Source: Oceanobacillus profundus
GTDB taxonomy: Bacteria; Bacillota; Bacilli; Bacillales; Amphibacillaceae
DNA: 64,000 nucleotides
Direction: 5' to 3'
Assembly: GCF_003515705.1 (NCBI RefSeq)
Contig: NZ_QWEH01000004.1
Coordinates: 300,326 to 364,325, forward strand
Of the stretch, positions 56,424 through 64,000 are shown one piece after another. The position numbers were made by a program, and so were the translations under genes. Within the stretch, counting starts at the first letter, position 1, and each line of letters opens with the position of its first letter. Below the pieces are notes generated by a model. That model had not been told where the DNA came from and did not search any database. It worked only from the letters and a program-made list of their open reading frames with translations.

Positions 56424-56573
56424 ATGCGCGTAAACATTACTTTAGCTTGTACTGAAACAGGAGATCGTAACTATATTTCTACAAAGAACAAACGTACGAA
56501 CCCTGAACGTATTGAGCTTATGAAATATTCACCACGTCTTAAAAAACACACTTTGCACCGTGAAACAAAATAA
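56424..56573 (+). CDS. rpmG: 50S ribosomal protein L33, zinc-free form
   Basis: A 49-residue L33 reading [49 protein letters not shown]. Zinc-binding L33 has two CXXC pairs. Here only the first Cys remains (ACTET, and KYSPR in place of KYCPR), so it is a C-minus form although it occupies the rpmGA locus next to yqgN. GGAGGGAAGATC precedes the ATG. It is monocistronic with a strong terminator. Confidence 0.93.
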   Translation: MRVNITLACTETGDRNYISTKNKRTNPERIELMKYSPRLKKHTLHRETK

Positions 56574-56586
56574 ATGAAATTAAATG

Positions 56587-56633
56587 AAAAAACTCTTATC
56601 ATATATATGATAAGAGTTTTTTATATGAGAAGG
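56587..56633 (+). terminator. Terminator of rpmG
   Basis: AAAAAACTCTTATCA pairs with TGATAAGAGTTTTTT around a short AT loop. Confidence 0.94.
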
Positions 56634-56643
56634 AGGGAAATCT

Positions 56644-57213
56644 TTGGACAAAACTAAGTTAAGAAAGGAAGCAATCGATCGTTTTAAAAAAATAGCAATG
56701 CATGAAAAAAAACAAATTGAAGACCAATTAAAGGAAAGATTGCTTTCATCAGAACTATGGAAAAATGCAAATACAATCGGGATGACAATAGCTCAGGATT
56801 TTGAATGGGCAACCGGTTCAATTATCGAAGCTGGCTGGAAACAAAACAAAAGAATAGTTGTACCAAAATGTATTCCCGTTGATAAGCAGCTGCATTTTTA
56901 TGCAATTAATACCTTTAATCAGCTTGAATCCGTATACTTCGATTTGCTTGAACCAATTCCAGATAGAAAGCGATTCGTTGCAAAAAAAGATATTGACCTT
57001 CTAATTGTTCCAGGAATATTATTCGATAAGCACGGTTACCGAATCGGTTTTGGTGGAGGTTATTATGATCGATTTTTAGTCGATTTTAATCAAAAAACGG
57101 TTTCTTTATGTAGCGATGAACAGCTAGTCGATCATATTCCAAAGGAAAAGCATGATCTTCCAGTCCAATATGTTATTACAGCTAATAAAATCATACATAC
57201 GCAAGAATCTTGA
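56644..57213 (+). CDS. yqgN: 5-formyltetrahydrofolate cyclo-ligase
   Basis: This enzyme converts 5-formyl-THF to 5,10-methenyl-THF with ATP. The 189-residue protein has KLRKEAIDRFKK at the start, then DLLIVPGILFDKHGYRIGFGGGYYDRFL with the GGGYYDR nucleotide/substrate motif. The start is TTG 56644, eight bases after AAGGAGG. It follows rpmG and precedes yqgO-gluP, as in B. subtilis. Confidence 0.94.
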   Translation: MDKTKLRKEAIDRFKKIAMHEKKQIEDQLKERLLSSELWKNANTIGMTIAQDFEWATGSIIEAGWKQNKRIVVPKCIPVDKQLHFYAINTFNQLESVYFDLLEPIPDRKRFVAKKDIDLLIVPGILFDKHGYRIGFGGGYYDRFLVDFNQKTVSLCSDEQLVDHIPKEKHDLPVQYVITANKIIHTQES

Positions 57214-57278
57214 TCAACGTATAATATTACTTGTTCGGAAAAAAACTATGAATACCATTTGGAAGGAAGGTGGGTTCA

Positions 57279-57467
57279 TTGCGAACAGGAATAGTCTTAG
57301 TTCTACTGTTGATATCAACTATGTTTTTCTATCGATCGAGGTACAAAATATTAGATGCTTTATTGAACATTGGGTTCATCAGGAAAAAAGCGGTAGTATT
57401 GTCTATGAAGATCCCAAGTCTACGATCGAAAATGTTACAGAATATGTTTTCGGTTTCAGAGGTGTGA
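57279..57467 (+). CDS. yqgO: YqgO-like small membrane protein
   Basis: A 62-residue protein from TTG 57279, four bases after GGAAGGTGGG. It has one hydrophobic helix (about 3-18, TGIVLVLLLISTMFFY), then a basic part (RSRYKILDALLNIGFIRKKAVVLSMK). B. subtilis yqgO encodes a small protein in the same place between yqgN and gluP; sequence similarity cannot be verified here. Function unknown. Confidence 0.6.
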   Translation: MRTGIVLVLLLISTMFFYRSRYKILDALLNIGFIRKKAVVLSMKIPSLRSKMLQNMFSVSEV

Positions 57468-57470
57468 TGT

Positions 57471-57527
57471 ATGAAAAGAGGCAGCGTAATTGCAGCTTCT
57501 TTTTTATTGGCAAGAAAGAAAGTATAA
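57471..57527 (+). CDS. Possible 18-residue micropeptide
   Basis: ATG 57471 starts MKRGSVIAASFLLARKKV, six bases after GAGGTG and four bases past the yqgO stop. It has basic ends and a hydrophobic middle. It is too short to judge coding by composition. A hairpin (GCAAGAAAGAAAGT with ACTTTCCTTCTTGC, about 57510-57543) overlaps its end. Confidence 0.25.
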   Translation: MKRGSVIAASFLLARKKV

Positions 57528-57711
57528 AAACTTTCCTTCTTGCATAAGTGCAACTAGGGCATGCTCCTAAAAGTTTGACGAATGCCAAGTTTTCTAAGAA
57601 CCACCAATACAGTTTAGATATATCCTATCTAACTGCTGTAATTGGCTTTTATGCATCGTTCTGTGAAAACGGCTGTTGTTCTGCTATGATAATGAAGAGG
57701 AAGGTGACTAT

Positions 57712-59259
57712 ATGTATCTTGATGATCAATATAAGCTTTATCATATGGCATACGAACTAGTAGCCAATCAGCAATTTGATATTCTGCATATCGACCATAA
57801 TACGAATGAGATATGGCTCGAAAAATATGTAAATAAAAGATCTAACGTAATACGTCTTATACAGAAGGGCTTTGATTGGAAGAATCATTTGAAACGAGAT
57901 ATTGCAATTGTGTTCCAGAAAGCAAAGGCAATGAAAAAATTATTAGCAGGTAAACATATAGAATTATACAATGTTTACATATCCTCACACGCACCAGTAG
58001 ATGACTGGGAAAGCTTAAAGAAACCGATGCAGCTAAAAGAGAAGAATCCAATAAAAATGAAAGTATATTATTTAGATAATGAAGGTTCTATTGAAGAATT
58101 CGACAGACTTCAGACTGATTTAGATGTACAGCTCAGGACAATTCCAGAAAATGTTGACGAAGAGCAACAAGAGCAGGATATTCAAAATAAAAAGAGGTAT
58201 TTAACAGGAGTACTTGAGAACAAACATAAGGAAGTTGAAAAGGTTTTCTCATTTGGTAAGCCATATTTTACATATTTATTAATTGCAATTAATCTTGTTT
58301 TGTTTATTTTGCTTGAGTTGAATGGAGGCAGCACTTCGATTAATACTCTTATCGAAATGGGTGCAAAATATAACCCGAGTATAATTGAAGGGGAATGGTG
58401 GCGAATTGCAAGCTCGATGTTTCTTCATATTGGTTACCTTCATCTATTAATGAACATGCTCGCAATCTATTATTTAGGAACAGCAACGGAACGGATTTTT
58501 GGGAGAACCCGATTTCTTTTTATTTATTTCCTAGCTGGAATTGGTGGTGGCTTAGCAAGCTTTGCATTTACAACAAACGTGTCTGCTGGAGCATCAGGAG
58601 CAATTTTTGGATTGTTTGGTGCATTGCTGTTTTTTGGTATTATTTATAAGCGGATTTTCTTTCAGACAATGGGGAGCAATATACTAATTATACTTCTCAT
58701 TAATATTGTTCTAGGATTTTCCGTTGAGCAGATTGACATGGGAGCACATATTGGTGGACTACTAGCAGGATTTCTTGCATCAGCGATGATGCACCTACCT
58801 AACAAGAAAAATGTACGAACCCAATTAATTGGATTTATTGCTTATGTTATGCTTATAACAGGGCTTGTCATCTTTGGATTGAATAGTAATATGAATAATC
58901 AATCAAATTATTTAATGCAAATAGAGCAATTATTATTGGATAATCAATTTGAAGAAGTTGTAGAAGTGGCAACGGAAGCACTAGACCTTGAGGGTGATAT
59001 GCAGGGTCCAATTTTATTTCAACGTTCCTATGCATATATTGAATTGAATGAGCTAAATTTAGCGGTCGAGGACTTAGAGCAGAGTATATTACATGAGCCA
59101 GTGCTGCCTGAAGCGTATTATAATCTGGCATTATTGTACGACAGTAACGGTCAAATAGAAGAAGCAAAAGAAATGATAACGAAAGCCTATGAATTGAATC
59201 CGGATGAAGAATCATTTGCAGAGGTTTATAAAAAAATCACAGGAGAATCACCTGAATAA
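57712..59259 (+). CDS. gluP: Rhomboid intramembrane protease GluP
   Basis: A 515-residue rhomboid (YqgP/GluP). A soluble N-terminal domain (about 1-180) precedes the membrane protease (about 185-375), with HIGYLHLLMNMLAI, the catalytic Ser in GASGAIFGLFG and the catalytic His in GAHIGGLLAGF. C-terminal TPR repeats (about 410-515) follow. In B. subtilis it cleaves the Mg transporter MgtE and cooperates with FtsH. ATG 57712 follows GAGGAAGGTG. Before it, 57528-57711 holds no gene. Confidence 0.95.
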   Translation: MYLDDQYKLYHMAYELVANQQFDILHIDHNTNEIWLEKYVNKRSNVIRLIQKGFDWKNHLKRDIAIVFQKAKAMKKLLAGKHIELYNVYISSHAPVDDWESLKKPMQLKEKNPIKMKVYYLDNEGSIEEFDRLQTDLDVQLRTIPENVDEEQQEQDIQNKKRYLTGVLENKHKEVEKVFSFGKPYFTYLLIAINLVLFILLELNGGSTSINTLIEMGAKYNPSIIEGEWWRIASSMFLHIGYLHLLMNMLAIYYLGTATERIFGRTRFLFIYFLAGIGGGLASFAFTTNVSAGASGAIFGLFGALLFFGIIYKRIFFQTMGSNILIILLINIVLGFSVEQIDMGAHIGGLLAGFLASAMMHLPNKKNVRTQLIGFIAYVMLITGLVIFGLNSNMNNQSNYLMQIEQLLLDNQFEEVVEVATEALDLEGDMQGPILFQRSYAYIELNELNLAVEDLEQSILHEPVLPEAYYNLALLYDSNGQIEEAKEMITKAYELNPDEESFAEVYKKITGESPE

Positions 59260-59286
59260 AAGCGCCAATTAAGGCGCTTTTATTTT
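59258..59286. terminator. Bidirectional terminator between gluP and the minus-strand gene
   Basis: AAAAGCGCC (59258-59266) / GGCGCTTTT (59273-59281) with a 6-base loop, flanked by A and T runs. Confidence 0.92.
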
Positions 59287-59287
59287 A

Positions 59288-60154
59288 TTAATTCTTTATT
59301 TCAGGGATGCGTTGAATTAGTTGCTCACGTCCACCATTTAATTCGAAAAGAACGTATAAATGTGTATTTTGTTTATCGATTAAAATTAAAGGTATGTAGC
59401 TTTCAAGTTGATTTTCTGATGACTCAGAAGCCGGAATAACATAATTTTTATATATCCCCTCCCAAAGCCTTCCAATTAATACGTCTGTTTCTTGTTGTGA
59501 CATATTTGGGAGTGGTTTATTGTTGTATTTATATAAATCCACCAACGGAATTGCTCGATAATTTTCTGGGTTGATTTGAAAATACTGGATCAATAAATGC
59601 CATTGAAAAAGTAATTGCTGCTTGGAAGAACGGTCAAGCAATTCTTTCCATTCGGATTCAAACGGTGTAACAGGTTGTTTAAAAGCTTTAATAGGTGTTG
59701 TGGGAGAGTCAATAACATATAATTCATCATATGTCATTGCTTGTACACTTTTAATGTCTTCTCCACCATAGTGATTTTCGCCATGGTGGAAGGAAATACT
59801 TTGAAAATGACTGGAGTCCTCACTCTCAACAGTTTCATCCATATGAATTTGGTCTGTGTTTTGAACCCACTTACTACGTACACCACGAAGAATACCATTA
59901 TCAAATAGCAGTGAAACATCTTGTCTGAGATACATACTCTTATCGCTTGATGAATTTATACTCCATCCAATGTTATATGAGTCTGATCCCGTTACAGACT
60001 CTAATGTTAACGAAGTATTTGCCTCATCTATAAAACTTTTCTCATCTAACGGAAAAAAACTTATTGTAGGAACTGTGTTTGCTCTCAGTATGAATAAACC
60101 TCCAATAGTTAGGATTGTAAAAAATATCAGCATTATTTTCCACTTTCTCATCAT
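59288..60154 (-). CDS. Unrecognised membrane-anchored extracytoplasmic protein
   Basis: I do not recognise this 288-residue protein. One N-terminal helix (about 5-24: WKIMLIFFTILTIGGLFIL) with positive residues before it suggests an anchored protein facing outward; no lipobox Cys is present. The rest is soluble, with DSYNIGWSINSSSDKSMYLRQDVSLLFDNG and repeated Trp/Tyr, and no cysteines. It interrupts the gluP-yqgQ-glcK order of B. subtilis on the opposite strand. The ATG follows AAAGGAATGACAG. Confidence 0.8.
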   Translation of the reverse strand: MMRKWKIMLIFFTILTIGGLFILRANTVPTISFFPLDEKSFIDEANTSLTLESVTGSDSYNIGWSINSSSDKSMYLRQDVSLLFDNGILRGVRSKWVQNTDQIHMDETVESEDSSHFQSISFHHGENHYGGEDIKSVQAMTYDELYVIDSPTTPIKAFKQPVTPFESEWKELLDRSSKQQLLFQWHLLIQYFQINPENYRAIPLVDLYKYNNKPLPNMSQQETDVLIGRLWEGIYKNYVIPASESSENQLESYIPLILIDKQNTHLYVLFELNGGREQLIQRIPEIKN

Positions 60155-60326
60155 CTGTCATTCCTTTTATTCATGACTTGTCTATAAAAAATATGAGCAA
60201 TGGAGAGGATTTATGTTTAAGTTTCCTGATTATCTTAGTTAGCACAGTCCGTTATTTAAATAATTGATTCGCAGGAAATCATAAATTACATTATATGGAT
60301 TTATGATTCCTCAATTCTCAATTCTT

Positions 60327-60335
60327 TGGTATAAT
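60327..60335 (+). promoter_or_regulatory. Extended -10 promoter of yqgQ-glcK
   Basis: TGG followed by a perfect TATAAT (60330-60335), without a good -35. It places the transcript start near 60342. Confidence 0.6.
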
Positions 60336-60352
60336 GAGAAATGGTGGTTCTA

Positions 60353-60559
60353 ATGAAAAATGTTTATGATATACAACAATTATTGAAACGTTATGGTTCG
60401 TTCATCTATACGGGTGATCGTTTAGGCGATCTGGAATTAATGGAGATGGAATTGGATGAATTGTATCAGATGAAATTTGTGCAAATCTCGGAATATCAAA
60501 ATGCAAAAATGGTATTAAAAAAAGAAAAACGGCTCATTATGGACAAAAGGGGCGAGTAA
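60353..60559 (+). CDS. yqgQ: YqgQ (DUF910) protein
   Basis: A 68-residue helical protein starting MKNVYDIQQLLKRYGSFIYTGDRLGDLELMEMELDELYQ, the DUF910/YqgQ pattern. It binds nucleic acid in structural studies of the family, but its role is unknown. ATG 60353 is chosen because ATG 60341 coincides with the expected transcript start; TGGTGG serves as ribosome site. It lies three bases before glcK, its usual partner. Confidence 0.9.
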   Translation: MKNVYDIQQLLKRYGSFIYTGDRLGDLELMEMELDELYQMKFVQISEYQNAKMVLKKEKRLIMDKRGE

Positions 60560-60562
60560 GTT

Positions 60563-61534
60563 ATGGAAAAATTACTATTGGGGATAGATATTGGGGGAAC
60601 ATCTGTAAAAATTGGTATCATCAATCAACAGGGTGAAATTCTAGAAAAATGGGAGGTACCAACAAATAAATTAAATGCCGGTATTACAATAGTCGATGAG
60701 ATTTGGGCTTCTATTGAGCGTAAATTGAGCATATTACATCTAAGTATAAGTTCTTTTTTAGGTGTAGGGGTTGGAGCTCCAGGATTTATTGATATGGATT
60801 CAGGGATAGTATCTGAAGCCGTGAATATCGGATGGAAGGATTTCCCTTTAGCAGATCAATTAAAAGAAAAATCAAGCTTACCTGTGTTTGTTGCCAATGA
60901 TGCTAATATTGCTGTCCTAGGAGAGAACTGGACAGGTGCAGGTAATCAAGCAAAGAATTTGGTTGCTTTGACACTTGGAACCGGAGTAGGTGGAGGTATT
61001 ATTGTTAATGGCTCCATACTTAATGGAATAAATGGAATGGCTGGTGAGCTTGGTCATTTAACCATTGAAAAAGATGGCTATGCATGCAATTGCGGAAATA
61101 ATGGATGCCTTGAAACAATAGCATCAGCAACAGGCATTGTACGTCAAGCTATGGATAAAATAGCGAGTTATCCTGATAGTAAGCCTGCAGAAATTTATAA
61201 AAAATATCAAGCAATTACAGCAAAAGACATCTTTGATTTGGCCAAGGATGGAGACGCTATTGCAATTAGCATTGTAAAAAGGACTGCAGATGTACTAGGT
61301 CAAGTGATAGCTAACCTGGGCGTTATTATTAATCCTTCCAAAGTTCTAATTGGTGGCGGCGTTTCAAAAGCGGGCGACTTGCTTGTTAATGAGATTCGAA
61401 TCGCTTTTAGAAAATATGCTTTACCAAGAGTATCCGATGCCTGCGAAATTAAAATCGCACAACTTGGAAATGATGCAGGAATTATCGGAGGGGCTTCTTT
61501 AGTATTGGAAAAGTTGAATAACGACAATAGTTAG
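60563..61534 (+). CDS. glcK: Glucokinase (ROK family)
   Basis: Phosphorylates glucose to glucose-6-phosphate. The 323-residue ROK protein starts LLLGIDIGGTSVKIGI (ATP site). GVGAPGFID, NDANIAVLGE, TLGTGVGGGII, the substrate residues in GMAGELGHLTI and the zinc motif CNCGNNGCLETIASATG follow. Size is that of B. subtilis GlcK. The start follows GGGGCGAG. It shares the yqgQ transcript. No clear terminator follows. Confidence 0.97.
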   Translation: MEKLLLGIDIGGTSVKIGIINQQGEILEKWEVPTNKLNAGITIVDEIWASIERKLSILHLSISSFLGVGVGAPGFIDMDSGIVSEAVNIGWKDFPLADQLKEKSSLPVFVANDANIAVLGENWTGAGNQAKNLVALTLGTGVGGGIIVNGSILNGINGMAGELGHLTIEKDGYACNCGNNGCLETIASATGIVRQAMDKIASYPDSKPAEIYKKYQAITAKDIFDLAKDGDAIAISIVKRTADVLGQVIANLGVIINPSKVLIGGGVSKAGDLLVNEIRIAFRKYALPRVSDACEIKIAQLGNDAGIIGGASLVLEKLNNDNS

Positions 61535-61600
61535 ACTTGATTTTTTTCCGATTTCTATTAGAATAATAAGCTACTAAATATAAATTAAATGTAAAATAGT

Positions 61601-61627
61601 TGAAACCTTTTATAAGACCTAGACGTC
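61601..61627 (+). promoter_or_regulatory. SigM-like (ECF) promoter of ltaS
   Basis: TGAAAC (61601-61606), 17 bases, CGTC (61624-61627). This is the SigM/SigX-type consensus. ltaS is a SigM target in B. subtilis. The 5' leader would be about 285 bases. Confidence 0.6.
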
Positions 61628-61644
61628 TTATATAGTACTAACTT

Positions 61645-61662
61645 TGTAAACAAATGTTTACA
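61645..61662. promoter_or_regulatory. 18-base inverted repeat in the ltaS leader
   Basis: TGTAAAC-AAAT-GTTTACA, perfect 7-base arms. It lies about 20 bases downstream of the ECF -10. It is longer than a CcpA cre site and matches no operator I know. The rest of the 61663-61919 leader shows no gene. Confidence 0.5.
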
Positions 61663-61919
61663 GTTCCATCATAAAGGGAAATAGGGTGCAAGTGATGTTT
61701 CATCTATTAAGCTAGACGTGAAAAGATATTTTTTACTAAAAACCTCGGAATTGAACAAGTTCATATGCTTTGCAAGTGTTAGATTAGAAAAATAAATGGA
61801 AAAAGTCTCTTCTGTAACGATGTTACACATCCTTAATGGAATAGTTACAGAACAGCAAAAACATTCCACGGTTAAAACATACAATAGGAATGAGTTTTAC
61901 TATTTTAGGAGGAAGCAAG

Positions 61920-63857
61920 ATGAAGTTTAAAAGACCTACCATCCCCTTATATATAATGGCAGCATTATTATTTGGGCTAAAAACTTACTTTGTTTATCGA
62001 TTTATGTTTGATATTGAATTGGATAATTCAATGCAGGAGTTAATATTATTAATTAACCCGTTTGTATCGGCATTTCTTGTTTTTGCGATTAGCGTATGGT
62101 TTAACAAACGTTCTCGTCAAATGAAATTTCTAAGGTACACAGCCTTTATAGGTTCATTTGTCATTTTCGCAAATCTCGTATTCTATCGCCAATTTACCGA
62201 TTTTATCACAATTCCGCAGCTGTTCATGGGAAGTAACATGGCAGATTTAGGTTCGAGTATTTTAACCTTGATTAAGCCTTATGATATTCTGTTTTTTGCT
62301 GATGCAGCTCTAATTTGGTATTTAAGTAAAAAACAAGAAACGAAGCTATCGGTAGCATATCCGAAAAGCGGGAAGGTATTTGCATTAGCAATGTCACTAG
62401 CACTTCTTGCGGGTAACTTCTTCTTGGCAGAAATGGAAAGACCGCAGCTATTTACTCGAGCTTTTGATCGTGAATATTTAGTGAAAAATATTGGTTTGTT
62501 AAACTATCATGTTTACGATTTAGTTGTTCATTCAAAAACGGAATCACAGCGTGTTTTTGCAGACGGAAACGAGATTCCGGAAATTCAAGAGTATATCGAT
62601 GAAAATGTGAAGATCACTGGGAATTCAGATATGTTCGGGGCCGCCGAAGGTAAGAATGTAATCTTTATTAATGCTGAATCACTACAACAATTCGTAATTA
62701 ATAATGAGGTAAATGGGGAAGAGGTAACACCGTTCTTAAATAGCTTGACCGAAGATGAAGATACGTATTATTTTGAGAATTTTTATGAACAGACAGGTCA
62801 GGGAAACACTTCTGACTCTGAGTTTTTAATAGAAAACTCGCTTTACCCACTATCTAGAGGGGCGGTATTCTTTACCCATGGCGGTAATGAGTATCATGCA
62901 CTTCCAGAGATAATTAAAGAAGAAGGTTATACATCATCCGTTCTCCATGCAAACAACAAAAGTTTTTGGAACCGCGATGGCATGTATAAGAGCTTAGAAA
63001 TCGACAATTTTTATGATGAAGCAGCTTATGAAATTACGAATGAGAACACAGTTGGCTGGGGTTTAAAGGATAAGCCATTCTTTGAACAATCTATTAAATA
63101 TTTACAATCAATGGAACAACCTTTCTATACGAAATTTATTACCCTAACCAATCATTTTCCATTTGAGCTAGAAGAAGATGATACGTCAATTGAGCCATAT
63201 GATTCAAATTCAAATACGCTGAATAACTATTTCCCAGCTGTAAGGTATATGGATGAAGCACTAGAAGACTTCTTTGATCAATTGAAAGAAGCTGGTATAT
63301 ATGAAGATTCCATCATTATAATCATGGGAGATCATATTGGAATTAGTGCGAATCACAATCGTGCAATGAGTATGTACCTGGATAAAGAAGAAATAACGCC
63401 TTATGATCAAGTGCAATTGCAGCGAGTGCCAATGTTTATTCATATTCCTGGTGATGGAAATGGTAAAGTAATGTCTGAAGTAACTGGTCAAATTGATATG
63501 AAACCAACAATTCTTAGTCTGTTAGGTATTGAGGCTGAAGATGATCTTTACTTTGGAAACGATGTGTTCGCTGATGAACGAAAAGGATATATTGCGTTAA
63601 GAAATGGCGATTTTATCAGTGATGATTATATTTCTACCTATGGTATGTGCTATGATCGTGAAACTGGTGAGCCGATAGAGGAAGACAGTGAAGAATTGGA
63701 TGCAACTGGTGAAGAAAAGGCACAGTCAAGTACTGAAAATGCATGTAGTCCAATTACTGAAAAAGTTGAAACAGAGTTGTCCTATTCTGATAACTTGATT
63801 TATGGTGACCTGTTCCGCTTTATTGATTTTGGTGATAAGGAAGCAGCAAGTAACTAA
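61920..63857 (+). CDS. ltaS: Lipoteichoic acid synthase LtaS
   Basis: LtaS polymerises glycerol-phosphate from phosphatidylglycerol into lipoteichoic acid on the outer face of the membrane. The 645-residue form starts at ATG 61920 after TAGGAGGAAG. Five N-terminal helices (about 5-185) precede the sulfatase-like external domain (about 215-600). The catalytic Thr is in GQGNTSDSEF; metal ligands are in INAESLQ, GDHIG and the HF/NHN segments. A polar acidic C-terminal tail extends it. The ECF promoter upstream suggests cell-wall stress control. Confidence 0.95.
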   Translation: MKFKRPTIPLYIMAALLFGLKTYFVYRFMFDIELDNSMQELILLINPFVSAFLVFAISVWFNKRSRQMKFLRYTAFIGSFVIFANLVFYRQFTDFITIPQLFMGSNMADLGSSILTLIKPYDILFFADAALIWYLSKKQETKLSVAYPKSGKVFALAMSLALLAGNFFLAEMERPQLFTRAFDREYLVKNIGLLNYHVYDLVVHSKTESQRVFADGNEIPEIQEYIDENVKITGNSDMFGAAEGKNVIFINAESLQQFVINNEVNGEEVTPFLNSLTEDEDTYYFENFYEQTGQGNTSDSEFLIENSLYPLSRGAVFFTHGGNEYHALPEIIKEEGYTSSVLHANNKSFWNRDGMYKSLEIDNFYDEAAYEITNENTVGWGLKDKPFFEQSIKYLQSMEQPFYTKFITLTNHFPFELEEDDTSIEPYDSNSNTLNNYFPAVRYMDEALEDFFDQLKEAGIYEDSIIIIMGDHIGISANHNRAMSMYLDKEEITPYDQVQLQRVPMFIHIPGDGNGKVMSEVTGQIDMKPTILSLLGIEAEDDLYFGNDVFADERKGYIALRNGDFISDDYISTYGMCYDRETGEPIEEDSEELDATGEEKAQSSTENACSPITEKVETELSYSDNLIYGDLFRFIDFGDKEAASN

Positions 63858-63874
63858 AAGTTAAAAAGTCTATG

Positions 63875-63890
63875 AGGCTGGGACAAAACC
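63875..63890 (+). repeat. R3-type repeat end after ltaS
   Basis: GAGGCTGGGACAAAAC resembles the right end of the R3 element at 28041-28262 read on the other strand (GAGGCTGGGGCAAAA). Only this end is visible. Confidence 0.45.
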
Positions 63891-63900
63891 CCAGTAATTA

Positions 63901-63946
63901 AAAAGAGTGGTACTCGCCAATAAGTTGGTGAGTACCGCTCTTTTTA
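63901..63946 (+). terminator. Terminator of ltaS
   Basis: An arm of about 17-20 bases (63901-63920) pairs with 63925-63944 across TAAG with two G-U pairs, ending in TTTTT. Confidence 0.93.
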
Positions 63947-64000
63947 TGCATACAAAAAGGACACCTTTTGATAAAATTAAAGTTACCAGACAATAATTTT

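Noticed and set aside
61645..61662. CcpA cre site before ltaS
   Set aside because: cre is a 14-base near-palindrome with a central CG; this one has a 4-base AAAT centre and 18 bases in all.

Overview
The window is a low-G+C chromosome segment of an endospore-forming Bacillaceae bacterium. Gene order closely follows the Bacillus subtilis comEC-holA-rpsT-gpr-spoIIP-lepA-hemW-hrcA...glcK region. Sporulation genes (gpr, spoIIP, yqfC, yqfD), CIRCE/HrcA heat-shock control, a GGA-specific glyQS T-box and the many GTG/TTG starts all fit Firmicutes. Protein wording and the intergenic repeats suggest the Oceanobacillus/Virgibacillus group (inference).

Layout: 1-5.1 kb holds the comEC tail, yqzM, holA, rpsT and the sporulation genes gpr-spoIIP-yqxA. 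5.2-18.5 kb holds lepA, hemW, the hrcA-grpE-dnaK-dnaJ-prmA-rsmE-mtaB heat-shock cluster, deoC, rpsU and yqeY. 18.5-22 kb holds an envelope-stress operon (NfeD protease-like yqeZ, flotillin floA, a small membrane protein) behind a SigW-like promoter. 22-35.4 kb holds yqfC-yqfD-phoH-pgpH-ybeY-dgkA, era, yqzL, recO, T-box-controlled glyQS, ccpN and ppsR. 36-44 kb holds dnaG-sigA, a membrane protein, cccA, trmK-yqfO, cshB and nfo. 45-49 kb holds small membrane/LysM proteins, an orphan NfeD protein and a Na+/Pi symporter behind PhoP-box-like repeats. 49.5-50.1 kb is a six-tRNA cluster (Asn, Met, His, Ile2, Ser, Phe). 50-64 kb holds sodA, an MFS gene, pbpA, phoU, two minus-strand membrane genes, rpmG, yqgN-yqgO, gluP, yqgQ-glcK and ltaS.

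The coding content is mostly conserved housekeeping. The unusual material is between genes. At least three families of structured intergenic repeats occur. One (called R1 here, four copies) has terminal inverted repeats and internal hairpins whose arms change in a compensating way. One R1 copy sits inside the glyQS T-box leader, between Stem I and the antiterminator. Several genes expected by synteny are absent: cdd between dgkA and era, yqxD before dnaG, zur/ispG near yqfX, and the whole pst phosphate ABC operon between pbpA and phoU. PhoP-box-like repeats precede both the Na+/Pi symporter and phoU, which suggests a rewired phosphate-uptake strategy.

No phage, insertion sequence with transposase, CRISPR array or obvious defence island was seen.
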